A DNA stretch of 64,000 nucleotides from Schleiferilactobacillus perolens DSM 12744 (GCF_001435585.1 NZ_AZEC01000006.1:1-64000); one strand, 5' to 3'; shown: positions 1 through 10,200, counted from the first letter of the stretch. Notes: generated by a model from the sequence alone, not told the origin. A program made the numbers and translations.

Positions 1-229
1 GAGCCATTTGCGCTTTCAGATACAGTTTAGACGTCTTATCCGTGAGCTTCTTATAGAAGACGGTGTGGAGATAGAAGGTGCTGAACTTAAAATTCCGGTC
101 GAAGACATGCTGGCTGATCAGATCACAAGCATCACGATAGTGATTCATAGTTTCCTGCATGGCTGCTGGTCCCGCAGTATCGTCTGGCGCGAACTTGATC
201 TGCATTTTGAGTACTTGCGCGTTTTGCAT
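1..229 (-). CDS. tnpB: TnpB family protein (IS200/IS605 OrfB), N-terminal part, runs off the window
   Basis: Reading the minus strand from an ATG at 229 gives 76 residues, open to the window edge. An AGGAGG ribosome binding site lies at 235-240. The segment RDACDLISQHVFDRNFKF followed by YLHTVFYKKL and LKAQMA fits the N-terminal pattern of IS200/IS605 OrfB/TnpB proteins (conserved ACN-ISxxxF, then a tyrosine-rich helix and the AQMA block). TnpB proteins are RNA-guided DNA nucleases carried by these elements. The RuvC-like catalytic residues lie outside the window, so activity cannot be judged. The hairpin at 317-368 is probably the matching element end. Family call from motif recognition; moderately sure. 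Confidence 0.7.
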   Translation of the reverse strand, partial: MQNAQVLKMQIKFAPDDTAGPAAMQETMNHYRDACDLISQHVFDRNFKFSTFYLHTVFYKKLTDKTSKLYLKAQMA

Positions 230-316
230 ACTGGCCTCCTTTAGTGGGAAAGTACGTTCTCATCCCCTGAAACCAGCATACCAGGTTGCCATAGCGAACA
301 GTCAAGTCAAAAGCTC

Positions 317-368
317 AGCGATTCCTCCCCCACTTATAGCGAGGCGTTGAAGTGGGGGAGGAATCGCT
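317..368. repeat. 19-bp perfect hairpin, probable IS200/IS605 end
   Basis: Arms 317-335 and 350-368 are perfect reverse complements (AGCGATTCCTCCCCCACTT and its complement) with a 14-base loop. It sits about 90 bp upstream of tnpB. IS200/IS605 elements carry subterminal hairpins of this G/C-run type instead of terminal inverted repeats. On the plus strand it is followed by GTTTTTGG, so a terminator reading rightwards is the alternative. Confidence 0.55.
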
Positions 369-449
369 GTTTTTGGATGAAAACGTTGCATTTATTGGCC
401 CAACAAGGTACGGTACAGAGGAATATCGTGAAATTTTGGAGGAGACAAA

Positions 450-2330
450 ATGGCATTGCAGTTAATTGATTTACCCGCTGCGTTTGCGCCGGGGGTCGAA
501 ATTATGAATAAACGCCTGCAGTTAGAAGACACGCTGGCAGGCATTTCCATTCGGACGCAGCAAACCGGAGATAACCATTTAGTCGTGCACTTCAACGGCA
601 CCAGCGGCTCCATTAGTTATCCCACCCAAGCGGCCTTCTTCCGGGGACTGACGGCGCTGCACCATGCAGTGAAGCAGCACGCACTGTTGGATCTGAATGA
701 GGCGGTGGAATTCAAAGAAGCTGGCTTGATGATGGACATGTCCCGCAACGCTGCTTTAACCGCAGCGGGGGTAAAGGATATGTTGGCGCTCAGTGCCCAA
801 CTGGGACTGAATTCGGCGTTGCTGTATATGGAAGATGTGTACGAAGTCCCGGCGTATCCATACTGGGGTTACCAACGCGGCCGCCTAACGCAAAAAGAGC
901 TGAAAGAGATCGATGATTACGGAGCCGCATTGGGAATTGAAGTGATTCCGTGTATTCAGACGCTGGCGCATCTAATCAATCTGATGAAGTGGCCGTTCAT
1001 GCATGACATTCGGGATACTACCGGCATTTTGCTGGTGGATGAACCGAAGACTTATGATTTCTTACGAACCATTATTCAGGCGGCGATGGCACCGTTCCGC
1101 ACGAAGAAGGTGCACATCGGGATGGACGAGGCCCACGAACTGGGGCGGGGCGTGTATCAAGACCGCCACGGTTTGGTGGATCGTACGGAAATCATGCTGC
1201 ATCATGTCCGCAAGGTGACCGAAATCACTAAAGAGTTGGGCCTGCACCCGATCATGTGGAGCGACATGTGGTTTGAGGCAGCCGGTTATGGTTATTACGA
1301 TCCAAAAGTTCAGTTTTCACAAACACTCAAGGACCAAATTCCCGATGTGGATTTGATGTACTGGGACTACTACCATGCGGATCAGGATATTTACGACAAG
1401 CTGATTGCCAAACACCAGGAACTCGGTCGTCCCGTGAGTCTGGCCGTGGGTTGTTGGACCTGGAACGGGATTGCGCCGAACTATGGTAAAGCGCTGACCA
1501 CCATGAACGCCGGCATGGCGGCGGCCAAGCAGGCCCATTTGCAAACTGTCTATGCCACCATGTGGGGCGATGATGGCGGTGAGACACCGTTTGCCTCAGC
1601 AATCTTGGCGATTCAAAACTTTGCGGAACAGGTCTATCATCCCGCTGTCTCTGATACTGAATTAGCGGATGCGTTCACCCGGTATCAGGAGAAACAGGCT
1701 GCCGATTATTTGACCCTGAATGAATTTGATCAGCTGCCGGACTTTACCCCCGGCAACCCGGATGCAGCTAATCCCAGCAAGATTCTTCTTTACGAAGACC
1801 TACTCAGTCCATTATATGGGGCCAATATGCAGCATACCGATTTACTGGGACATTATCGCCAACTGTCGCAAAAATTGGTGGCAATTAGTGCACAAAAGCT
1901 TGCTGATCCGCAAGCCCAGAATGTTTTTGCATTCTATACGCAACTCGCTCGGGTATTGGTGTTGAAATTGACGTTGATGCAGGCGATTCGAGAAGCCTAT
2001 ACCACAGACAATCGGGAAGAAATGAGTGAAGCGATGTCTGCGCTGACGGATCTGCATAGTGCGATCGTGAAGCTGCGGGATGCTCATCGGACTTGTTGGT
2101 TTGATCTTGACAGTCCATTTGGCTGGGAAGTCATGGATGTGCGGTATGGTGGCTTACTTAGCCGGATCGACACGGTGCAATGGCGGCTGCAGCAGTGGAT
2201 TGATGTGCGGGTCGACACGTTGGCGGAGCTGGATGAGCCGCAGTTGCCGATGGGTGAAGTGACTAAGAACAGTGTGGGTCATGGCTTGTATGAAGAAATA
2301 ACCACTGCTAGCAAATTAGGTGGGGTATAG
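450..2330 (+). CDS. Beta-N-acetylhexosaminidase, GH20 family, intracellular
   Basis: 626 aa. The start is fixed by GGAGGAGA just upstream of ATG 450. There is no signal peptide, so it should act in the cytoplasm on imported or recycled oligosaccharides, releasing terminal GlcNAc or GalNAc. The (beta/alpha)8 GH20 domain occupies roughly residues 85-400; the catalytic Asp-Glu pair is Asp226-Glu227 in HIGMDEAHELG, and MWSDMW and YWDYYHAD follow as typical active-site strands. The C-terminal 220 residues look helical, as in the GH20C/GcnA group of streptococci. A cre-like sequence at 378-391 (TGAAAACGTTGCAT, partial match) hints at CcpA control. The gene stands alone; GH112 further right may share substrates. 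Confidence 0.88.
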   Translation: MALQLIDLPAAFAPGVEIMNKRLQLEDTLAGISIRTQQTGDNHLVVHFNGTSGSISYPTQAAFFRGLTALHHAVKQHALLDLNEAVEFKEAGLMMDMSRNAALTAAGVKDMLALSAQLGLNSALLYMEDVYEVPAYPYWGYQRGRLTQKELKEIDDYGAALGIEVIPCIQTLAHLINLMKWPFMHDIRDTTGILLVDEPKTYDFLRTIIQAAMAPFRTKKVHIGMDEAHELGRGVYQDRHGLVDRTEIMLHHVRKVTEITKELGLHPIMWSDMWFEAAGYGYYDPKVQFSQTLKDQIPDVDLMYWDYYHADQDIYDKLIAKHQELGRPVSLAVGCWTWNGIAPNYGKALTTMNAGMAAAKQAHLQTVYATMWGDDGGETPFASAILAIQNFAEQVYHPAVSDTELADAFTRYQEKQAADYLTLNEFDQLPDFTPGNPDAANPSKILLYEDLLSPLYGANMQHTDLLGHYRQLSQKLVAISAQKLADPQAQNVFAFYTQLARVLVLKLTLMQAIREAYTTDNREEMSEAMSALTDLHSAIVKLRDAHRTCWFDLDSPFGWEVMDVRYGGLLSRIDTVQWRLQQWIDVRVDTLAELDEPQLPMGEVTKNSVGHGLYEEITTASKLGGV

Positions 2331-2386
2331 ATTTAAAACTGAATCACAAAAGGACCGGAGCGAGATTTCGAATCCTGATGAATGTA

Positions 2387-2567
2387 GTGCCAATGCGTAG
2401 CAATCGGAGGCTGAATGGGCTCAGCTGTGGAAACATCAACAATCTTGGCCTGGTCTTGGCCAAGATTGTATGATGTTAGGTGACTTTGAAACCGCGCTCC
2501 TCAGCGGGTTCAAAGCGCCGTCACAGCGTTCCAGCCCATTCAGCCGGAGATTGCGGAGCATTGGCAC
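2387..2567 (-). repeat. BOX/ERIC-like structured repeat, copy A (complete)
   Basis: 181 bp between convergent genes. Outer arms GTGCCAATGC / GCATTGGCAC close a long imperfect stem that includes GGCTGAATGGGCT / AGCCCATTCAGCC. Inside are a hairpin with ACAATCTTGGCC / GGCCAAGATTGT arms and a second one with CTTTGAA / TTCAAAG arms. Read on the minus strand it aligns end to end with copy B at 25294-25476. Substitutions in the stems are compensated between copies while the joining segments are conserved. Confidence 0.85.
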
Positions 2568-2608
2568 GGCACATCAGGCAAAATTTCGTTCCGACCCTTT
2601 TGACGTTT

Positions 2609-4252
2609 CTACGCCGTGGCCAAGGTTATCGTGTTTTCCATGTTTGTGTGCACAGGATTCATCGTCACCACTGCAGTTAATTGCTTTTGAATCTCTGGGT
2701 ACAGTTGGTGGGTGATCATCAGGACGGTCAATTTGGGATCGGTGAGTAGGGTTTCTTCGATCTTTAGGGCCTGGTCTTTATCTAGACTGGCGGTGCCTTC
2801 GTCCATGAGGATGATTTGCTTATGCCGCAAGAAGCCGCGGGCTAAGGCTAAGCGTTGGCGTTGGCCGCCGGAGAATGTGCGGCCGTTTTCACCGACGCTG
2901 TTATCTAGACCATCGGGTAACGCCTGTACTTGGTCCCATAAGTCGGCTCGTTTCAATGCATCGATCAGCGCGGCATCGGGGTAGTCATCACCCAACGTCA
3001 GATTGTCGCGGACGGTGCCGGAGAAGATGTAGGGAATTTGGTCCAGGTACATGACTTGATCGCGGATCGCGGTGGTATTCAGATCGTGGTATTCTTGGCC
3101 ATTCAAGGTCAAGGAGCCGCTGTAATTCGTTAACTTGCCGGCTAATAAGTTGAATAAAGTGGATTTGCCGCTGCCACTGGGACCGACGATGGCGTATTTG
3201 CCGCCCAGTTTGAACTGTTGCTGCATGTCTTGAATGATGGGGGCGTGGTCGTCATACGCGACGGTCAGATGTGCCAGCACTAAACCGCTGTGCAGCTGTG
3301 CATCCAGGGCGGCACCATCTTGTTTAGGCGGTACGGGCAGGCTGTTGTACTTGCTGAAGATGGCATTGGTACCGCGGACCATGGCGATCATACTGGCCAG
3401 GCTGGCCAAGGTGCCAAATACTCGGAAGGCCAGGTTGCCGGTCGAAATAATGATGCCCACCGGGACGATTTTGCGTAGTGCCAGTATCCCGGTGATAAAG
3501 ATAATGCCGCTTTGTGCGGTAATATTCGTGATGTTTCCCAGCACGCCGGCAATGACTTGCACTTTGGCCTGCTTCACTTTTGCGGTGGCCAGCGGTTGTT
3601 GACCGTGTTTGATGGCTTGGACCAAGCGCTCCCGATGATTTAATGCCAGCAGAGTGTCAAACCCGTTAAGATGGTCATTGACCTTCTGCAAAAATGCGGC
3701 ATTTTTCTCCGTGACTGCCATGCTGGTCTGGGCCATTTTCTTTTGTACCAGCAACGGCACGGCAATCATTAAGGCGGAGAACCCCAAGGTCGCAATGGCC
3801 AGTGTCCAGTGCAGGGCGATCAAGGTGATCATGGAAAAAATCGCGGTGAGGATGCTATCCAGCATGTTGTAGACGTTGGTAAAGCCTTGGGTCTCGATCT
3901 GGTTGACGTCATTGCTTAACCAGGAGCTGTAATCACTGGCCTGATGGGCGTGGTATTGATCGTAACGCAGCCGACTCAGCTTTTCCCCAATGTCCAGCCG
4001 CAGGGCACTGTCCATTTTCTGCATGATCTTGGCTCGCTGCACGCCGTTAATGTAATCGGCCACCAGCAGTACCGCGAATGTGGCGATGTCCCATAATGTC
4101 CATTTGAGGAAATCGTTGAAGTTAAACTTGATCAGCGCGTCGATCTCGGCGGCGGCCAACAGTGCAGAAATGATTGTCAGACCAGATTCAACAGCAGCGA
4201 AGAACACGTATAGTAAGTTGCTGAACCAGAATTTTTTGAAGTAATGGAACAT
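2609..4252 (-). CDS. ABC transporter, fused permease and ATPase (exporter type)
   Basis: About 547 aa from an ATG at 4252. AAAGGGG lies 9 bases upstream, so the ATG at 4261, only 1-2 bases from this site, is less likely. Residues 1-300 hold about six membrane segments (ABC exporter type 1 fold). The ATPase follows with Walker A GPSGSGKST, signature FSGGQRQRLALA, Walker B IILMDEG and the switch histidine in LMITHQ. A homodimer or a pairing with an unseen half is expected; the substrate is unknown. It is related in layout to the exporter at 58581-60197. The divergent TetR gene at 4432 is the likely regulator, which suggests drug or peptide export. Its 3' end abuts repeat copy A. Confidence 0.85.
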   Translation of the reverse strand: MFHYFKKFWFSNLLYVFFAAVESGLTIISALLAAAEIDALIKFNFNDFLKWTLWDIATFAVLLVADYINGVQRAKIMQKMDSALRLDIGEKLSRLRYDQYHAHQASDYSSWLSNDVNQIETQGFTNVYNMLDSILTAIFSMITLIALHWTLAIATLGFSALMIAVPLLVQKKMAQTSMAVTEKNAAFLQKVNDHLNGFDTLLALNHRERLVQAIKHGQQPLATAKVKQAKVQVIAGVLGNITNITAQSGIIFITGILALRKIVPVGIIISTGNLAFRVFGTLASLASMIAMVRGTNAIFSKYNSLPVPPKQDGAALDAQLHSGLVLAHLTVAYDDHAPIIQDMQQQFKLGGKYAIVGPSGSGKSTLFNLLAGKLTNYSGSLTLNGQEYHDLNTTAIRDQVMYLDQIPYIFSGTVRDNLTLGDDYPDAALIDALKRADLWDQVQALPDGLDNSVGENGRTFSGGQRQRLALARGFLRHKQIILMDEGTASLDKDQALKIEETLLTDPKLTVLMITHQLYPEIQKQLTAVVTMNPVHTNMENTITLATA

Positions 4253-4431
4253 AATTGCCATCCCCTTTTGTTGTTAAATTAAGAATACGGGGGATGGAGA
4301 GGGGATGCTGGTGAGTTTGCAGATATGCATATTGAATGTTAAAAATGTCTTGACCCGCGCTGAACCAGGACTGGGCCGCTCTTCCACCAACCTGGTCAAG
4401 CAGGTATGATAGACATATGAGGTGAATCGAA

Positions 4432-4986
4432 ATGGCCAAAGGAAAAACCGAGTGGCGCCTGGCAGACGCGTTAAAGGAATATATGCAAACGACCCCCGTG
4501 GATCACATCACTGTGGGAATGTTGACGAAGCGGGCGCAGGTGACCCGTAACACCTTCTATTATCACTTTACGGACATCTATGATTTGCTGGGTTGGATTT
4601 ACGAGCAGGAAGTGGTCACTCAGCTGGCGGGATATTTGAAAGTTGATCGCTGGCAGACGGCCTATTCTCTGATTCTGGATTACATTGCGGCGAATCAGCA
4701 ATTTTGTCTGCAGACCTTTCATTCGGTGGCGCGGGATTTACTTGAGAATTTTCTCTACTCAGCGGCCAGCCAAATGGTTAAGGGGGTCGTGGAAGATGTC
4801 GATCCCCACGCCCCGGCGGCTCTGGAAAAAAGCATCGTCAACTTTTACGGTTGGGCCTTGGTGATGCAGGTGATTCAGTGGCTGCGAGACGACTTACAGG
4901 AGGCCCCTGCTGATGTGATCCACCGGGCGGAAATTATGTTGGACGGCAGTGTCCGCAATGCGATGCAAAACAGTCAGCAACATTAA
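4432..4986 (+). CDS. TetR/AcrR family transcriptional regulator
   Basis: 184 aa; GAGGTG lies a few bases before ATG 4432. The N-terminal helix-turn-helix spans about residues 8-55 (VGMLTKRAQVTRNTFYYHF, the classic TetR recognition helix ending in F-Y-x-H-F). The C-terminal part resembles the TetR_C_33 / DhaS-like ligand domain. It is divergent from the ABC exporter with a 179-bp shared upstream region, so it most likely represses that gene and itself. No clear operator palindrome was picked out by eye. Confidence 0.85.
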   Translation: MAKGKTEWRLADALKEYMQTTPVDHITVGMLTKRAQVTRNTFYYHFTDIYDLLGWIYEQEVVTQLAGYLKVDRWQTAYSLILDYIAANQQFCLQTFHSVARDLLENFLYSAASQMVKGVVEDVDPHAPAALEKSIVNFYGWALVMQVIQWLRDDLQEAPADVIHRAEIMLDGSVRNAMQNSQQH

Positions 4987-4992
4987 GAAAGT

Positions 4993-5030
4993 GACAATTT
5001 TGGGCAAGTGCCCAAGGTTGTCTATTTTTT
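4993..5030 (+). terminator. Rho-independent terminator of the TetR gene
   Basis: The stem GACAA...TTGGGC / GCCCAA...TTGTC with a short loop is followed by TATTTTTT, directly after the TetR stop codon. Confidence 0.75.
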
Positions 5031-5164
5031 ACCAATATTCGCGTATTAGAATGAAGTTGTTGAAGCGGTTGTAACCAGTTTCAAAAAAATCGCGCGAACC
5101 GTGAGCAAGCGCGTATCATAGAAGTGTCAGCATACGTTTTTAAAGCCGAAAGGAGTCTTTCAAA

Positions 5165-5305
5165 ATGAAGAAGAAAACATTTTGCCGATTAGTATTCGGT
5201 GCCGCTATCGTAGGCGGCTTGGCTTATTTAGCTAAAAAGTCAGAATTATTCAGTGATGACGCAGCGGCCTATGCACCATTTGAACCGCGCCAGGAAAATG
5301 ATTAG
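5165..5305 (+). CDS. 46-aa single-pass membrane peptide upstream of oleate hydratase
   Basis: ATG 5165 is preceded by AAAGGAG with good spacing. The product begins MKKKTFCRLVFGAAIVGGLA and ends PFEPRQEND: a basic N-terminus, one hydrophobic helix (about residues 8-23) and an acidic tail. The stop at 5303-5305 lies 19 bases before the oleate hydratase ATG, so the two genes are almost certainly co-transcribed. The family is not recognised. It could anchor or modulate the membrane-associated hydratase, but that is inference. Good RBS and tight spacing support a real gene. Confidence 0.6.
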   Translation: MKKKTFCRLVFGAAIVGGLAYLAKKSELFSDDAAAYAPFEPRQEND

Positions 5306-5324
5306 CAGAAAGCAGGGACATTCA

Positions 5325-7022
5325 ATGGCAACAAAAACAAAAGCAATCATGATCGGTGCCGGCTTGGCCAACATGGCTGCGGCGGTGTACTTGATTCAAG
5401 AAGCCCATTGGGACGGGGATAATATCACCTTTTATTCCCTTGATGACCACGGCAGTAATGATGGTTCCCCAGTGACTGGTCAAACGGATGAATACTGGAA
5501 TAAGAATCATCCGCTGGAAAACACCAAGGGTTATGTGGCTCGGGGCGGCCGGATGCTGAACTACCGCACGTATGTGGATCTGATGGATCTGCTGGATCGC
5601 ATTCCCAGCGTGACTGAAGAGGGTATGACGGCAGCGGAAGATACTCGCGACTTTGACGCTAAGCACCGGACCTTCGACAAGGCCCGCTTGCTCCAGGGCG
5701 GTAAAGGGATCATCAACGGCGGCCACTTGGGTCTGAGCAACATGGACCGGGCACTGCTTTCTAAATTGGTCATGATGCCGGATTCTGAAGAAGAAAAGCT
5801 GGATAATGTGTCCATCGCCGATTACTTCAAGGACGATCCGCATATGTTCCAAACCAACTTCTGGTACATGTGGGAAACTACCTTTGCTTTCCGCATCCAA
5901 AGTTCTGCGCAAGAATTACGTCGTTACATGCACATGATGATTTATGAATTCACTCAGATCGAGCACCTGGTCGGCGTGAACCGGACGCGTTATAACCAGT
6001 ACGAAAGCATCATGCTGCCGTTGATCAAATACTTACAGGATCAAGGCTGCCACATTGTCTTAAATCGCCGGGTCACGGACTTCGACTTCAAAGATACGCC
6101 GATGCAAGACGAAATCACGGTTACCGGTATTCATATGACGAATACAGAAACCGATGAAGCGGAACATGTCGATGTACCCGCCGACACCGCCGTTCTCTTC
6201 ACCAACGGATCCATCACCGACTCCACCACCATGGGTGATTACGATACCCCCGCTGGTGAAAATATGGATTATGGTGCGGCAGCGTCTCTGTGGAAGAAAG
6301 TCGCAGAACGCTTCTACAATGTCGGTAATCCAGATAAGTTCTTTGCGGATCGCAATGCCAGCGAATGGACTAGCTTCACGCTGACCACCAAGAATCATTT
6401 GTTGCTGGACGAAATTGCCCGGATTACCACGCAGCAACCGGGTAACGCCTTGAACTCATTCCTGTCCACGACACCGATCACCGCATTGGGTCAACCGGAT
6501 GTGAATATGTCCATCGTGGTCCACCACCAACCGCATTTCACGACGCAGAAGCCAAATGAATCCGTCATCTGGGGTTACTTCCTGTATCCGCGCCGGCACG
6601 GTGAATTCATCGACAAGCCATATATTGAAATGACCGGTAAGGAAATGGCGCAAGAATTAATTGGTCAACTATCCAAGGTCGATCCGGGTCCGAATAATAT
6701 TAAGGACAAGGAGGACGACATTCTGGCCAGCATCATCAACAATATCCCGGTGCACATGCCATACGCCTCTGCGTTGTTCAATAATCGGGCTAAGAGTGAC
6801 CGGCCGCTGGTCATTCCAGCCCATTCCACGAATTTAGCCTTTACGGGTGAATTCGCGGAGCAGCCGTTCCAGATGGTCTTTACTGAACAAAGTGCTGTCC
6901 GTTCAGGTGAGATTGCCGCGTATCACTTCGCGGGCATCCCCATGTCCCATCTGGTGAAGACACCGCGTTACGATAAGGACATTCCGACGCTGCTGCGCGC
7001 GACCAAAAAAATGTTTGAATAA
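5325..7022 (+). CDS. ohyA: Oleate hydratase (MCRA family), FAD-dependent
   Basis: 565 aa from ATG 5325, the normal length for the family. The upstream in-frame ATGs at 5253 and 5256 overlap the small gene and are unlikely starts. The enzyme adds water to the cis-9 double bond of oleate and related free fatty acids to give 10-hydroxy acids, probably detoxifying unsaturated fatty acids at the inner membrane face. Visible features: the FAD-binding GAGLAN turn at residues 11-16, the SLDDHGSNDGSP segment, RGGRMLNYRTYVDLMDLL, and the C-terminal FAD contact region FTGEFAEQPFQMVFTEQSAVR. The annotation rests on strong whole-length family resemblance. A terminator follows at 7039. Confidence 0.93.
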   Translation: MATKTKAIMIGAGLANMAAAVYLIQEAHWDGDNITFYSLDDHGSNDGSPVTGQTDEYWNKNHPLENTKGYVARGGRMLNYRTYVDLMDLLDRIPSVTEEGMTAAEDTRDFDAKHRTFDKARLLQGGKGIINGGHLGLSNMDRALLSKLVMMPDSEEEKLDNVSIADYFKDDPHMFQTNFWYMWETTFAFRIQSSAQELRRYMHMMIYEFTQIEHLVGVNRTRYNQYESIMLPLIKYLQDQGCHIVLNRRVTDFDFKDTPMQDEITVTGIHMTNTETDEAEHVDVPADTAVLFTNGSITDSTTMGDYDTPAGENMDYGAAASLWKKVAERFYNVGNPDKFFADRNASEWTSFTLTTKNHLLLDEIARITTQQPGNALNSFLSTTPITALGQPDVNMSIVVHHQPHFTTQKPNESVIWGYFLYPRRHGEFIDKPYIEMTGKEMAQELIGQLSKVDPGPNNIKDKEDDILASIINNIPVHMPYASALFNNRAKSDRPLVIPAHSTNLAFTGEFAEQPFQMVFTEQSAVRSGEIAAYHFAGIPMSHLVKTPRYDKDIPTLLRATKKMFE

Positions 7023-7038
7023 TTTTTCTCTTGAAACC

Positions 7039-7070
7039 AACACCGCTGCCAAAATTACAGCGGTGTTTTT
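7039..7070 (+). terminator. Rho-independent terminator of ohyA
   Basis: ACACCGCTG / CAGCGGTGT stem with an A-rich loop followed by TTTTT, 17 bases after the ohyA stop. Confidence 0.85.
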
Positions 7071-7265
7071 GTCTGCTCATTTTTCGCTAGACCAATTGGC
7101 AAAGGCACGAACAAACGATCAGAAAAACCAAAAGATGCAAGAATTGTTCATCGATGTTGGCATATCATATTCTTATGGATATGATAAGGTAATATTGTGG
7201 ATTAGTATCCAGTATGGTTGCTTACAATATACATCACTAAGCCAGCGTTCTGGGGGGAAATGGGA

Positions 7266-10200
7266 ATGTTGAAAAATAGTAATCAGGATCATCATAGTCG
7301 AGACGTCAAACTGCACTACAAAATGTACAAGGATGGGAAGCGTTGGGTATTTGCCAGCCTAGCCGCTGTCAGCTTTTTTGTACTGGCCGGCAAGCCGCAG
7401 GCCATTCAGGCAGCGACGACGCAACCAGCCGTTGCCGATCGAGTGATCGTGACAAAGCAAGGGTCACACGAACCTGCGATCAGCAAAACTCAAGATAATC
7501 AGTCAACTGCGGCACCAGTTAAAGAACAGAAAGAATCAACGGATACAGCGGTCGCCAACCAGGCGGCGGTGGCTGCACCGATAGCGCCGCAAAAATTAAT
7601 GACCGCCAATATAGGCACCAAGACAGGTTCTGAACAAGACAATTCGACTGTTGCCCAATCGGCCGCTCAAGCCGACACTGCGGCGGACTCTGCCAAGACG
7701 AAAGCTCCTGACCAAACTCAGCTCACGGATACGCCAGCGAAGACAGACTCCAAAGAAGCGGCAGCACAAAAGGATACACCAGTTAACACAGTAGTCCAAG
7801 AATCTGCCAAGCCAGTGGACGATAAGGACGCGGCCCAAACCGATCCTAAAGCCGATTCCCAAAAGACTGCCGATGATGACTATCAAACCGCTAAGGATAA
7901 AACGGATCACGCCAATAATCTCGCCGCCAAGGCCAATCAAAGTGCCGCGACCTTACAAGTCTTACTGAAAGATCCAAAACCCGGTGACCAAGCCTGGCTG
8001 ACGAAGGTGAATGCTGCACTGGACGATCTGGCGAAGGCGGCCAATGATTTTACTGGGACCAAAGTCACGACGGCTGATGTCGTGGCGGCTTACGAAGCGG
8101 CCCTTAATAATTTGCCAAATCAGCCACAACCGAGTGCCATCGCCGGGGTTAAACTTGGCGACAAAGACGAGACCGCCACGCTAGCCAACTATAACAAGCT
8201 AGTCGATGCATATACTGCCCAGGTCAACACCATTCTGGCCAGAGTTAAAAATGGGGAAGCCAATTACGAGACTGCCCAAGCATTAGTGGCCGCTCAAAAG
8301 CAATTACAGGTGGCGGCGGATCAATTGAATACTGCGATTAAGCAAGCTGTGGATAGTGCCAACAAGGGCGATACCGCAGCAACCGAGCACGCCGTCACCG
8401 CTCCAGACACCACCGGCCACACACTGGATGATTATAAGAATGCCTATGATGACGCATTAACTGCGTACAATACCAACGTGACGGTTTACAACGACACCAC
8501 GACGGATCCAAATCAAAAAGTTAATCCGGTGGACACGAATTCAAACACCGCTACGTCCGCCGATCCGACTAAGAATCCATCACAGAAGGATTATGACCAG
8601 TTTAAAGATGAGGTCACCAAGGCAGCCGCACAGAATAATGCACACAACCAATATGAAGTGGCCAACAAAGCTTACGATCAGGCAGAGGGCACCTATACAG
8701 GCTTAGGCAATGCAGTGGCGGATTGGCAAAATGCAGTTGTTCAATATAATGGGATAGTGGATGGCGTCAACAATGGCCAGAGTAATGAAGATACGCAAAA
8801 AGATTTACAGACGCATCAAAAAGCCGTTATGGATGCTCAGGATGCTTTAACTATCGCTGTCAAAGCGTTCCAGACCGACAATGACGCCTATCAGAGTGCA
8901 CTTGCAAATTATCAAATTGCTCGCAAAGATTATGACAACAATACCGGACAAGCAGTCCAGCCGGTCACTGATCCAAACAATGATTGGAATCAATTCCAAG
9001 ACAGCGTCACAAAATTGCAAAATGACTTTACGGGTGCTGGGGCGAATACAGTCCCGGCGATGAATGCGGCCATTATGCAAAAGAACAATGAGCAGTTTCA
9101 GGCGGCGCAAATGATTGGCACCGCCGCTAAGAACTTACAAGCAAAGATTAACCAAATTAATCAAGCCGCCGGTGATCAGCAAACAGCTGTGGATACATGG
9201 AACAAGTTGATCGATCAGGCTAAAGCCGATAAACGCTGGGCATTCTTCTATCCGCAACTGCATGATGCTGGCGATGACCTCACCAAGAAGGGTTACGCGT
9301 ATATTGATGCGATCAATGGCACGACGACGTCGATCACCAGTACCCCTAGTGCAGCGGAATACGGCAAGACTTATCACAATGTTCAGGTCGGTAAGACGAC
9401 GTTCAATTCGGATGCGGATATTGCCAAGGATGCCACGAAGGCTAGTTATACGTCCGTGGTCAATGCCTATCTCAATGCAGTCAACACTTATAATGCCACT
9501 GTGACTGATGCAAAGGATAAACTTAGCACAGGCGATCCCACGGATGCGGCCACCGTAACCAAGGATGTTAACGATTTAAAGAACAGTCTAGAGGGCACGA
9601 ATGGCTTTTCTGTGCAATATCAGAAGCTGATTAAGACTTTGGCCGGTGTGGCGGCTGATCCGACACAAAATGCGCAAGCTCTGAAAACCTTGGCTGATCC
9701 CGACATATTAAGTACCGATGGTTCAATCGCACCTCAGCATCACTATACCGAAAACAAGACACAAACACTGATGGAAAATGTGATTCTTTCGTCAGGTTCT
9801 TGGGATGAAGTTTTGAAGTCAGACGATGACGATGCAAGCTTCATTCAGGGACAGACCATATACCCAGCGGAGTATACAGTGACCGACGATAGAGCCGCTC
9901 ATCAGTTGTCAACGACGGCCCTGAAACAGGCTTTTGCGGGCCAATGGACCGATCCGGATTGGAATGCGACCGATTTCGCACTCCAGCCCACTTATACGAA
10001 TACGAAGGATGGCAAAACATATTATTTAGCAGGCTATGGGATTTTTCAAGCAAGCAACGCAGCAGGTAGTTTGAATGGAACAACAACAAACCAGATCTAT
10101 ACATTCACGAGTACGGATGCAGAGCAAGAATTTATCAATAACGGATTGAAGCTTAGCGGCGATTCATCGCAAAATGGTTATTTGTTCTTTTATTACCTGC

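Noticed and set aside
8-244. 78-codon plus-strand frame at the window start.
   Set aside because: It lies antisense to the tnpB fragment, which has a better SD and clear family sequence.
317-368. Hairpin read as a simple terminator.
   Set aside because: No plus-strand gene ends just before it, and it lies upstream of tnpB; an IS end fits better, although termination cannot be ruled out.
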